Positions 21,560 through 30,329 of a stretch of 64,000 nucleotides of DNA are shown piece by piece. Positions within the stretch are counted from its first letter, which is position 1. Each line of letters starts with the position of its first letter. Under the pieces are notes generated by a model. It was not told the origin of the DNA. It made no database searches and saw only the letters and a list, made by a program, of their open reading frames with translations. Source of the stretch: Merluccius polli (taxonomy: Eukaryota > Chordata > Actinopteri > Gadiformes > Merlucciidae); contig JAOPHQ010000569.1 in assembly GCA_030340625.1 (NCBI GenBank), positions 62,001-126,000 on the forward strand, in the 5' to 3' direction. The translations under genes were made by a program, and so were the position numbers.

Positions 21560-22591
21560 AAGTAATTAAATATAAACCCAATACTTATTACATTTAAATA
21601 TAAATTCATCGCCGCTTGGTGTCGCCATTGTTATTTTCCCACCACTGAACAGCGGCGCGCAAAGGATCTTGGGATATGCGAGACCGCGAAGGATAGTTGC
21701 GGTGCATCCTCCAAAAAGAGGGAAAAGAAGTACGCATTTGAAGGCTGCATTTGAAGGAGCCTTCGAATTGGGACAGCCTTCGCGCCACGTTGTGACGTAT
21801 TCGGCCTTCAAATGCGTGCTTCGAAGGATGCAGCCGCTGAATTGGGACACAGCTTTTAGTATCAGCCTAAGTACAGAGTACTTAGTACCCCAGTCTTATT
21901 CTACAGTTTTGGTGTGTCCGGTCGGCTCTGTCTGTGTCGGTTTACAGCCCCACCTGTAGGTGTGGCACATGTATTACATCGTTTTCACAACGGTGTCGTT
22001 GCCATGTGTACGCGAACATTTAGTGATCCGATGCGTGTGTGGACGCAATTTTTTTTCAACCCGCAAAAAAAAACAAAACAGGAGCGTTGCCGTGTGTATA
22101 AAAGGTTCCTTCAGCCCGTTGTTGTCTGCGTCTCCGATGCGGTCTAAAGACCCGCGAAGATTAGGCAAAGTAGTCCGCTGAAGAATGAAAAAGCAGCGGC
22201 TGTTTTTACATTACGTCAGTTTTGCCTGTGACTACAACAATCTGTTACAATCCAGTTCAATAGGTGGCGGTAATGCAGAAGACTATACAACATGTTAATG
22301 CCATATAAAGTGATGGACAGGCAACACTGCAACAACAGTGCTGCCTGTCCCTTGGGAAAGCAAAACCAAAAACTGCAAGGGGGGAGTTACCCCTTGTTTC
22401 CTGTTTCGTTACAGAGATGTTCGGCTAAAGAAAACTGATGGCTCACAAGTGGATGAAGCTTTCCGAAGTTATATTAAATAAGTGTAATTATGGCAGTAGA
22501 GAATGTAGTAGAACTATTAGAAAAATAACAGTTTTCTATCAGTTCTATTTTACCCCAGTACAAATTTAACAGATAAAGAATATTTGGTTAC
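21560..22591. other. Non-coding stretch with decayed DNA-element sequence
   Basis: 21600-21860 contains repeats of gcatttgaagg / ccttcgaattgggacagcct and their complements (cttcaaatgcgtgcttcgaa), as in decayed fish DNA transposons. 22040-22450 shows nothing assignable. The missing last SULT exon was looked for here and not seen. Confidence 0.45.
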
Positions 22592-22760
22592 CTTTCCTCA
22601 GGAAGTTGCCCTTGCTGTCGTCCACTAAGAACTTGTAGTTAGCCATGTCATCTTGTTTCATGTTGTTGAAGGTCACCTTCTCAATGATGGAATCAATGGC
22701 GGTGTCAGACAAATTCTTGCCAACAAACTCACACAGACGCACAACCTCGGATCTCAGGTC
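22592..22760 (-). CDS. Cytosolic sulfotransferase, exon 5 (penultimate coding exon)
   Basis: A minus-strand exon of 169 bp between acceptor (ggggttag) and donor (ggaaag|gtaacc). It encodes DLRSEVVRLCEFVGKNLSD, then IIEKVTFNNMKQDDMANY and ends KGNFLRK, the family's segment just before the PAPS-binding RKGxxGDWK motif. Phases join to the exon at 25960-26054 (..EDMIK|DLRSE). The final exon (GDWKNxFT..) is not found to the left, so the 3' end is lost, far away or in a gap. Confidence 0.85.
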
Positions 22761-22792
22761 CTAACCCCAGATAGTAAATCAATATAAGAGAG

Positions 22793-25700
22793 GAGGGAGG
22801 AGGAGGAGGGACGACAGACGACAGCCTTCACGTGGCCTCCCCTGCGAGTAATGAGATATGGTGAAAGACCAGCTCATGAAACTAATGTCGCCACCCAATC
22901 GTCACGCTGTTGGATCAGGGCGCAAGAGGTCGGGGGGACGCAAGCTCACGTCGGGGCGGGCGGCCATCCCGACCATCGAGCGTCAGGGTCTGGCAGTGCT
23001 CCAGCTGAATGTCGAGGGTCTCACCACCGCCGAATTGGACATCATACGCCACCTTGCCGGCTCCATCCTCAGCAGGCAGCATGGGATGGCCACCTTTGTT
23101 AGGTCTGATCTCAGCTGGACAGCCACTGGCTCCACCCTCCACCGGGTTCCAGTCTTGAGTGGCTGTCCACAAGGATATAGACAACAACGGTTGTGAATGT
23201 GTACAAGCCCCCACCATCTGTACTGTCCACATCAGACCTCCCAATTGCCCCGGCACCCGCCATCTACGCCGGGGACTTTAACTGCCAGCACACCGACTGG
23301 GGATACTCCCACACAACACCGGATGGGGAGACGCTGAGCGAGTGGGCCTCCAACGCCAACTCCCATCTCCTGTTCGACCCCAAAGAGCCACCAAGCTTTC
23401 ACTCCTCCAGATGGAACACCTTCACCAACCCAGACCTCGCCTTTGCTGTGTTCCACAGTAATGACCCGATGCCAGAGAGAAGGGTCATCTACAGGTTCCC
23501 CCTGATCACACCACCGACCGTCTGTCATCGGAATACCATCACTGGTGCAGCCGGTCGCAGGGAAACCTGTCAGAAGATGGAACTTCTGGAAGGCCAACTG
23601 GCATGCATTTTCTGTCGAGACAGAGAGAAAATCCGCCAACCTCCCGGACCCAGACACTCCTGATGTAGATGCCTCATATGCAGCCTACTGTGAAGTGCTG
23701 ACAGGGGCAGCGAATAAAACCATCCCACGAGGCTACAATGCAAACTACATCTCGGGTTGGAATGAGGAGTGTAACCACCTCCTGCGAGCCCACCAGCAGG
23801 CTAGCTCAAGAGCCGAAGTGGATGCGACAGCAACGGCACTACTCGAGAAGTTGGACGCCACCCGCAGGGCTAGATGGACAGAGGTCGTTGAGTCGATTGA
23901 CTTCACCCACTCCAGCCGTAAAGCGTGGCAGACCATAAACCAGCTCTCAGGAAGAAGCATAACGCCTCCCAAGTGCCCGGTGACAGCAAACGCCATCGCA
24001 GCCCAACTCCTGAAGAATGGCCGCTTCCCAGATGCAGACAAAGAATTTGCCCGCTCAACATCACTTGAGGTATCCGGTCTCTCCAGGGTGGCCAGTGTCA
24101 ATGCCAACCTGTCAGGAGATTTCACACCAGATGAGCTCAGGGACGCTATGGCCAAACTCAAACAAGGCAAGGCACCAGGCCCCGACAACATACACCCAGA
24201 GTTCGTGATCCACCAGAACGAAATAATATCTGTCTGGCTGTGCGCATTCTTCTCTGCATGCCTCCGGAGGTCCAAGCTCCCAAGGATATGGCGACAGGCT
24301 GCTGTCATAGCCCTCCTGAAACCCAACAAACCTGCGGATGATCCCAAGGCCTACAGACCAATCTCCTTGCTGTGCGCCCCTTTTAAGATACTGGAGAGGA
24401 TGATACACAGCCGAATTGAGCCAGTAGTTGACTCACAGTTACCAAGGGAACAGGCTGGCTTCTGCCAGGGCAGGTCAACAGTGGACCAGGTTACCCTCCT
24501 CACACAAGACCTCGAGGACAGCTTCCAGGCCAAAGCCAAAGCTGGGGTAGTGCTACTGGACCTGACCGCCGCTTACGACACTGTTTGGCATCGCGGACTC
24601 CACCTGAAGTTGCTGAGAACCATCCCGCACCGTCATATGGTCAACTTCATCATGGAGATGCTGTCAAACCGCAGCTTCATTCTGCAGACCAGCGATGGCC
24701 AGCGCAGCAGGCTCAGAAGGCTGAGAAACGGGGTCCCACAAGGGTCTGTCCTCTCACCGATGCTTTTCAACGTTTACATCTTTGACCTACCGGTGACAAC
24801 ATCCAGAAGGTATGGGTACGCGGACGATCTAGCCATCATGCTACACCAACCAACATGGAAGGCGGTTGAAGAGGGCCTCAACCAGGATATGGACGTCCTG
24901 GCTGCCTACCTTCGCAGGTGGCACCTGCAGCTCAGTACCGGGAAGACCGTGTCGGCAGCATTCCACCTCTGCAACAGGGAAGCAAGAAGGGAACTGGAGA
25001 GCTCCGTGGACAACAAACCCCTGGAGTTCCAGCAGGCCCCAAAGTACCTGGGCGTACGCTTGGACAGGACACTGTCCTACAAGCAACATCTGGAGGAAGT
25101 GAGGGCCAAAGTAACAGCAAGGGTCTCACTCATCCGTTGCCTTGCTGGCACGACCTGGGGGGCCTCTGCCAAGGTACTACGTATCTCCACACAAGCTCTT
25201 GTATTCTCTGCAGCCGAGTACTGTGCCCCAACCTGGAGCAGAAGCCCACATGCCAAGATGGTCGATACGGCCATTAACAGTGCACTCCGGATCATAACGG
25301 GCAGCCTGAAACCCACCCCTGTGTTCTACCTGCCAGTCCTAGCAGGAATAGCGCCAGCCGGCCTACGACGAGAGGCTGCTACCCTCGCCCTGGCAAGAAA
25401 AGCCCAGGAACATGACTGGCACCTCCTCCATGACACCACAACCATGGCAACACCTCCAAGCAGACTCAAGTCCCGCCACCCATTCAATCAGGCCGTGCAA
25501 GAGATGCTTACCTCCATCCCGGAGGATCTGACAACCAAAGCCTGGCTGGCCTCAGCATGGAAGCAGGAGTGGGAGTCGGCAGGACACACACGTCTACACC
25601 TTTACGTCCCGGATCCTGGAGATGGCATTGAAGGAGAAGACCTACCTCGCCGGCAATGGACCCTCCTGAACCGCCTACGCACAGGGGTCGGCTGCTTCAA

Positions 25701-25900
25701 AGCGTCCATGAAGAAGTGGGGCCTAATAGACAGTGCAGCGTGTGAGTGCGGGGAGCGTGAGCAGACTGCCAACCACATTATCACCGCCTGTCTCCTGCAC
25801 AGACCACCTTCAGAGGAGGGTCTCTTCCGAGTGGGACCCGAGACGAGGGCGTGGCTACACGACACAATGCTGGACATATGATGACGATACACGAAAGAAG
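22793..25900 (+). mobile_element. Young LINE (Jockey-superfamily type) with endonuclease and 778-codon RT ORF, in a SULT intron
   Basis: A perfect 12-bp target duplication aatataagagag lies at 22781-22792 and 25901-25912. The element begins near the start codon at 22858 and ends with a short tail (acgaaagaag). The apurinic endonuclease region (about 22980-23560; VYAGDFN-type motif AGDFNCQHTDWGY) has frame breaks. The frame 23545-25881 is intact: DPKAYRPISLLCAPFKILER, VVLLDLTAAYDTVWH, NGVPQGSVLSPMLF, YGYADDLAIM (catalytic Asp pair), KYLGVRLDRTLSY and a C-terminal zinc knuckle (CECGEREQTANHIITAC). The knuckle recalls I/Nimb-like LINEs; the clade is not certain. No gag-like ORF1 is seen. Confidence 0.88.
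23545..25881 (+). CDS. LINE ORF2 reverse transcriptase
   Basis: 778 residues without interruption. Order: linker region with SGWNEECNHLLRAHQ (about residues 75-90), RT palm with the LDLTAAYD and YADD catalytic boxes in the middle third, thumb, then a C-terminal CCHC-like knuckle (CECG..H..C) near residue 735. The endonuclease that should precede it lies in other frames upstream (22980-23560). Function: target-primed reverse transcription of the element RNA. Lack of stops implies recent activity of the family. Confidence 0.88.
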   Translation: MQPVAGKPVRRWNFWKANWHAFSVETERKSANLPDPDTPDVDASYAAYCEVLTGAANKTIPRGYNANYISGWNEECNHLLRAHQQASSRAEVDATATALLEKLDATRRARWTEVVESIDFTHSSRKAWQTINQLSGRSITPPKCPVTANAIAAQLLKNGRFPDADKEFARSTSLEVSGLSRVASVNANLSGDFTPDELRDAMAKLKQGKAPGPDNIHPEFVIHQNEIISVWLCAFFSACLRRSKLPRIWRQAAVIALLKPNKPADDPKAYRPISLLCAPFKILERMIHSRIEPVVDSQLPREQAGFCQGRSTVDQVTLLTQDLEDSFQAKAKAGVVLLDLTAAYDTVWHRGLHLKLLRTIPHRHMVNFIMEMLSNRSFILQTSDGQRSRLRRLRNGVPQGSVLSPMLFNVYIFDLPVTTSRRYGYADDLAIMLHQPTWKAVEEGLNQDMDVLAAYLRRWHLQLSTGKTVSAAFHLCNREARRELESSVDNKPLEFQQAPKYLGVRLDRTLSYKQHLEEVRAKVTARVSLIRCLAGTTWGASAKVLRISTQALVFSAAEYCAPTWSRSPHAKMVDTAINSALRIITGSLKPTPVFYLPVLAGIAPAGLRREAATLALARKAQEHDWHLLHDTTTMATPPSRLKSRHPFNQAVQEMLTSIPEDLTTKAWLASAWKQEWESAGHTRLHLYVPDPGDGIEGEDLPRRQWTLLNRLRTGVGCFKASMKKWGLIDSAACECGEREQTANHIITACLLHRPPSEEGLFRVGPETRAWLHDTMLDI

Positions 25901-25959
25901 AATATAAGAGAGCTAGAATATGGATGTTTTGTTGGGTCTGTGTGTCGCACGCTTATTAC

Positions 25960-26054
25960 TTTGATCATGTCTTCATAGCGGAGGAATAGGATGTTGTACT
26001 TGTCCTGATTGGTGTACCATCCTTTAACATGGTCAAACCAACAGCCTCCAATCA
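25960..26054 (-). CDS. Cytosolic sulfotransferase, exon 4
   Basis: A 95-bp minus-strand exon, the usual size for this SULT exon. It encodes IGGCWFDHVKGWYTNQDKYN and ILFLRYEDMIK, matching the conserved GSWFDHVxGWY and FLxYEDMxxD segments. Donor gtaata at 25959; acceptor ..gtcaaccag. The intron to exon 5 received the LINE at 22793-25900. Confidence 0.92.
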
Positions 26055-26197
26055 CTGGTTGACATAAAAACAAAATAGACAAGATGGGATAGGGAGAAAA
26101 ATACAAGTTCAACAGATAAGAAAATAATATTTAATCAAAAGTGTCACATCCTCGAGTCTCTTTCTGCATGTCTTGTTAGTTGGCTTGAATCACTCAC

Positions 26198-26286
26198 TCC
26201 TTCCAATGATGAAAAGGTCAAGCATCTCGTTGTAGTTTTCTGCTTCCTCCAGCTTCTTCCTTTGGATTCCTGGAGACATAAATGAC
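26198..26286 (-). CDS. Cytosolic sulfotransferase, exon 3, with internal deletion
   Basis: A minus-strand exon with good borders (ttag|gtcatt; aagga|gtgagt). It begins VIYVSRNPK and ends (in another frame) KKLEEAENYNEMLDLFIIGR. Related sulfotransferases have about ten more residues between (D-V-x-x-S-Y-x-x-F), which include the Ser that contacts the 3'-phosphate of PAPS. About 32 bp are missing, causing a frameshift, so this copy should be inactive unless the assembly is wrong. Confidence 0.85.
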
Positions 26287-26317
26287 CTAAAGAGAGAGTG
26301 AATTATACTGGATTAGG

Positions 26318-26338
26318 GTGTGTGTGTGTGTGTGTGTG
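26318..26338. repeat. (TG)n microsatellite
   Basis: About ten GT units in SULT intron 2. Confidence 0.9.
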
Positions 26339-26650
26339 CATATGTAGCTTTTGTGTTTGTGTGCATTTGTATCAGAAGTCGTGTCAGAAATGTTTTTCCT
26401 GAATTGGCAAATCAATCGATAAACCTTTTCTTTCAGGATTCAATGTTGTATTTATTCATGGTCATTCCTATACCTTTGCAGTTTATATGGCATTCCACAG
26501 CAGTGTTAGCACCTCTATAATACGTCTATAATAATAATAATGCATTTATTTTTATTGGCACCTTTCAATATACTCAAGGACACCTTGCAAGACACAGTAA
26601 AATCAAGCAGCAATAACTCAAAATATAAAAATCAAACAAAGCAGTGATAT

Positions 26651-27031
26651 TACATTACATTACATTTAGCAGACGCTTTTATCCAAAGCGACTTACAATT
26701 GAGGAAGACAATCAAGTTTCAGTAACATAAGATTTGACATGGTTACTATAGAACATTAAAGACAAAGTCATAAGAGTGATCAACATAGCTTCAATAACAG
26801 TGAACAGAGTGAACATCATGGCTTCATTATTCAACATGGTTTCAGGTGCTCTCGGAAGAGAAGGGTTTTTAAGAGCTTCTTGAAGACAGAGAGGGACGCC
26901 CCTGCTCTTGTAGCAACTGGTAGCTTGTTCCACCATTGGGGAACTGCAGATGCGAATGATCTCGACTGAGATCGCCTTGTGTTTAAGGAGGGCAAGGCCA
27001 GTCGGTGCTGTTGTGATGAGCGCAACGCCCG
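26651..27031 (-). mobile_element. 5'-truncated L2 insertion with a 45-bp target duplication
   Basis: Minus coding end: SSQQHRLALPSLNTRRSQSR, then WWNKLPVATRAGASLSVFKK and LFREHLKPC stop. The 3' end is tgtaagtcgctttgg and an ATTAC tail. The 45-bp flank at 26606-26650 is repeated at 27032-27076 with a single mismatch. Confidence 0.85.
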
Positions 27032-27317
27032 AGCAGCAATAACTCAAAATATAAGAATCAAACAAAGCAGTGATATACAGGTACAATAAGTTAACACAAT
27101 AACTAGGTATAAAAATCATCATCAGTGCAAAAACTCAATGTGGATGTAACCATTAGAGTCAGGATCAGACCAAATATGCCAGTTTGAAACGGTGTCAATA
27201 ATTCCAATGGAAGCTAATCTCTCTAGGAGAATGTTATGTGAGATGGTATCGAAGGCTGCACTCAGATCAAGAAGAACAAGTATGGTTAAAAGCCCAGAGT
27301 CGGCTGCCATCAACAGG

Positions 27318-27990
27318 TCATTGGACCATCCATCGATCCATCTTCTTGCCGCTTATCCGGGGTCGGGTCACGGGGGTAGCAGCCTAAGCAGGGAAGCCCA
27401 GACTTCCCTCTCCCCAGCCATTTCGTCCAGCTCTTCCTGGGGGATCCCAAAGCGTTCCCAGGCCAGCCGAGAGACATAGTCTCTCCAGCGTGTCCTGGGT
27501 CTTCCCCGGGGTCTCCTAACAGTGGGACGTGCCCTGAACACCTCACCAGGGAGGCGTCCAGGAGGCATCCTATCTAGATGCCCGAGCCACCTCATCTGGC
27601 TCCTCTCAACGCGGAGGAGTAGCGGGTCTACACCGAGCTCCTCCCGGATGACCGAGCTTCTCACCCTATCTCTAAGGGAGAGCCCAGCCACCCTGCGGAG
27701 GAAGCTCATTTCGGCCACTTGCACCCGCAATCTTGTTCTTTCGGTCACTACCCAAAGCTCATGACCATAGGTGAGGGCAGGAACGAAGATCGACTGGTAA
27801 ATCGAGAGCTTTGCCTTTCGGCTCAGCTCCCTCTTCACCACGACGGATCCATGCAGAGTCCGCATTACTGCAGACGCCGCACCGATCCGCCTGTTGATCT
27901 CCCGCTCCATCCTCCCCTCACTCGTGAACAAGACCCCGAGGTACTTGAACTCCTCCACTTGGGGCAGGATCTCATCCCCGATGATTTGTC
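27318..27990 (-). mobile_element. Rex3 LINE, 5'-truncated, 3' end intact
   Basis: On minus: GDEILPQVEEFKYLGVLFTS, RIGAASAVMRTLHGSVVVKR, TYGHELWVVTERTRLRVQVA, FLRRVAGLSLRDRVRSSVIR, GEVFRARPTVRRPRGRPRTR, ending WASLLRLLPP. The 3' UTR has ccccggataagcggcaagaa and short GATG repeats (cgatggatgg) typical of Rex3. The open frame is nearly undamaged for more than 200 codons. Confidence 0.92.
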
Positions 27991-28249
27991 TGTTGTCTGT
28001 CTCCGTACTTTGAAAAGGAACGAAAACCAGACTGAAATTGTTCAAACAGATTGTTGAAAAGTGAGCGTGAACCTGAGCTGCAACTATTCTTTCAAGTATT
28101 TGAGAGATATTGAAATTGGTTGAAAATGATTCAAGTTGTTGGGGTCTGCACAAGGTTTCTTGAGGCTTGGAGTTATAGCAGCTGTTTTGAGGGACGAGGG
28201 AACAAAACCAGAAGTAAGCAAGGAATGTATCTATTTTGACCTCACTCAG

Positions 28250-29790
28250 ACCGTAAGACCATGGAGCGTGAATCGTGGCTTAAAATAGGACAAGTCTTAG
28301 CCTGAGAACCAGACGAATCCGCTGGATCCGGCCCTTCCTCACGAGGGAAGCAGCACAGCTCTTGGTCCAAGCGCTCGTCATCTCCCGCCTCGACTACTGC
28401 AACGTGCTCCTGGCTGGACTTCCTGCCTCTGCAATCAAGCCTTTGCAGCGTATCCAGAATGTGGCAGCACGACTTGTGTTCAACCTACCAAAGTACCATG
28501 TGACCCCTCTCTTTTCCGCGACCTCCACTTGCTCCCTATAGCAGCTTGCATCAGATTCAAGATGATGGTACTGACCTACAAGGCTGTCAACGGAACCGCC
28601 CCGACCTACCTCCAAGCGTTAGTCAGACCCCATGCCCCAGTTAGAGCACTCCGCTCAACCAAATTGGCCGGTACCACCATTGCTAAGAGCAAGCACAGCT
28701 AAGTCACTCACAACTCTTCTATGTTTTGGTGCCACTATGGTGGAACGAGCTCCCTGCCGCTGTCAGGACTGCAGAGTCGCTCACCAGCTTCCGCAAGAGA
28801 CTCAAGACCCACCTGTTCAGAGTTCACCTGGACTCTGCTTAGCCCCCTCCCAATAAATCAAAAACAAATAAAATAAACTTAGCACTTACTGCATGTTTTG
28901 TATCTTATCACCAGAGGTTGCGCTAGACTTTTTCGTTGTCTGTCATTTTGACTGACAGGGTCATACAAATCCCGTCATAATCTATTTTTACCGGTCATTT
29001 AATTTTTAAAATGATAATAATGACATGTTCAATAGCATTTAATTTTAATTCATTTTTAATTAATATTCAGTCCAAACAAGCTGAACAAATAATCCACACC
29101 GTGGATACACACATTAAGCAGAAGAATATGTAAGAATATCGGCCGCCAGGCGATTCGCGGATAGTGGGGCTTGACCGTAAGGCTGATTCATCACCACAAT
29201 GCGGGCGGGAGCTAGTTGATCCACTAGTCAACACGCCGCCAAGCGAACAAGTTTTCAAGGCGGTGCGATGTCACGCGGATAATTCGTGTGACGTGGGGCT
29301 CCTAGGTCACACCTTCCTCCTGGTCCGCATGGACTTGAATTGCGTGCCCGCTTGCGCGTAATCAAATGTTTCAAGTGGGTTTGTTGTTTCAAATGTTTCA
29401 ACACTCAACTGCCATGACATTTTTCTTCTTTTCTACTTTTCTTTTTCTAAAAGAGCCAATTAATATGCTCATCGCCATCAAGTGGTCAGGGGTGTGAATT
29501 GCAATCTGTCAAAATGACGGATGGCCCTCAGATTTTTCCGTCACCGTTTTAAAAAAAAAACGGTCAATGACGGAAAATATTCGGTTAACGCGACCCCTGC
29601 TTAGCACTTATCTCTATTGTATACTATCAATGGGTTAACTTAGAATTGGGCATGCTTGAAACTTGTTCTTGTGAAATCCTTACTGTACCGATGGCGATAT
29701 ACTGTTGCACTTTCTTCTGACAAATGTACTTATTGTAAGTCGCTTTGGACAAAAGCATCTGCTAAATGCCCTAAATGTACACTATTTTGG
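28250..29790 (+). mobile_element. L2 (Maui-like) LINE 3' half, interrupted by a hAT
   Basis: The plus strand encodes the C-terminal L2 ORF2: IRPFLTREAAQLLVQALVIS, RLDYCNVLLAGLPASAIKPL, QRIQNVAARLVFNLPKYHVT, LHLLPI, FKMMVLTYKAVNGTAPTYLQ, with frame breaks. The 3' UTR stops at about 28911, resumes after the hAT at 29600 and ends with tgtaagtcgctttggacaaa / gcatctgctaaatg at 29727-29780. Confidence 0.85.
28912..29599. mobile_element. Non-autonomous hAT element, 688 bp, inside L2
   Basis: Ends cagaggttgcgctagac and (reverse complement) caggggtcgcgttaacc. 8-bp target duplications cttatcac (28904-28911) and cttagcac (29600-29607) match at 7 of 8 positions. No transposase frame. Confidence 0.82.
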
Positions 29791-29940
29791 ATGCGAAAAT
29801 TAATTCAACATTTCGCCTTTGTCCCGACACGGCCGTGTGTTTTGGGCTTCACCTTACACAAAATAATAGTTAAATTAAGAGTGTAATTAAAAATGTCCAT
29901 TGATTTTTGCTTCCATTAATGTTCTGGCTCGTCACCTTAA

Positions 29941-30325
29941 AGGGACTACGTGTAGGTTTTTACGTGCATACATCACTTTAAATTGCCAATATATGAACAA
30001 GTTGTAATTTAACTTGTTCATATATTAGACCTTCCTTGACTCTCCATTGTGTAGAACAGCCTGTGGGCTGATTTCTATTATATTTGTACCAGGCCGGTTT
30101 TGCCAGGAAAAAGGAAGTGATGTCTAAGCGTGGATAATTTGAACTTTTTCATTTGTACATTTATTAATGATTATAACTAACATAAGTTTATGTTTGTTAT
30201 TGTCTCAACCCATGGAGCTTGCATGCCAGTGTTATGAATGCACAAGCTCAAGCAGGCTGCAGTTCACTTACCGGCCAAAGGGGCCAGTAATGAGAAAGAA
30301 TTTCGGATTCTTACACATAGTACCT
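29941..30325. mobile_element. TTAA-target MITE, 385 bp, ends like element B
   Basis: TTAA duplications at 29937-29940 and 30326-30329. Termini agggactacgtgtaggt and (reverse complement) aggtactatgtgtaaga. Compare element B, aggagctatatgtaag. It contains a perfect hairpin (aatatatgaacaagtt, 7-base loop, aacttgttcatatatt) at about 29989-30027. No coding capacity. Confidence 0.8.
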
Positions 30326-30329
30326 TTAA

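Larger units (their letters stand above)
26522..28240 (-). mobile_element. L2-like LINE remnant on minus, split by a younger L2 piece and by Rex3
   Basis: The 3' tail is at 26522-26650 (plus-strand reading taataataataatgcattta...cacctttcaa). RT pieces: 27313-27122 (ADSGLLTILVLLDLSAAFDT, the first catalytic box) and, beyond Rex3, 28153-28010 (NISQILERIVAAQVHAHFST and FQSTETDN). In intact L2 relatives these parts are adjacent, so the Rex3 piece at 27318-27990 is an insertion. 26651-27031 is a separate L2 insertion with its own target duplication. Confidence 0.72.

Noticed and set aside
22404..22480. Plus-strand candidate terminal exon after ttacag (VRLKKTDGSQVDEAFRSYIK, stop)
   Set aside because: Good acceptor but very short, no family recognised and no partner exon. 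Not supported enough.
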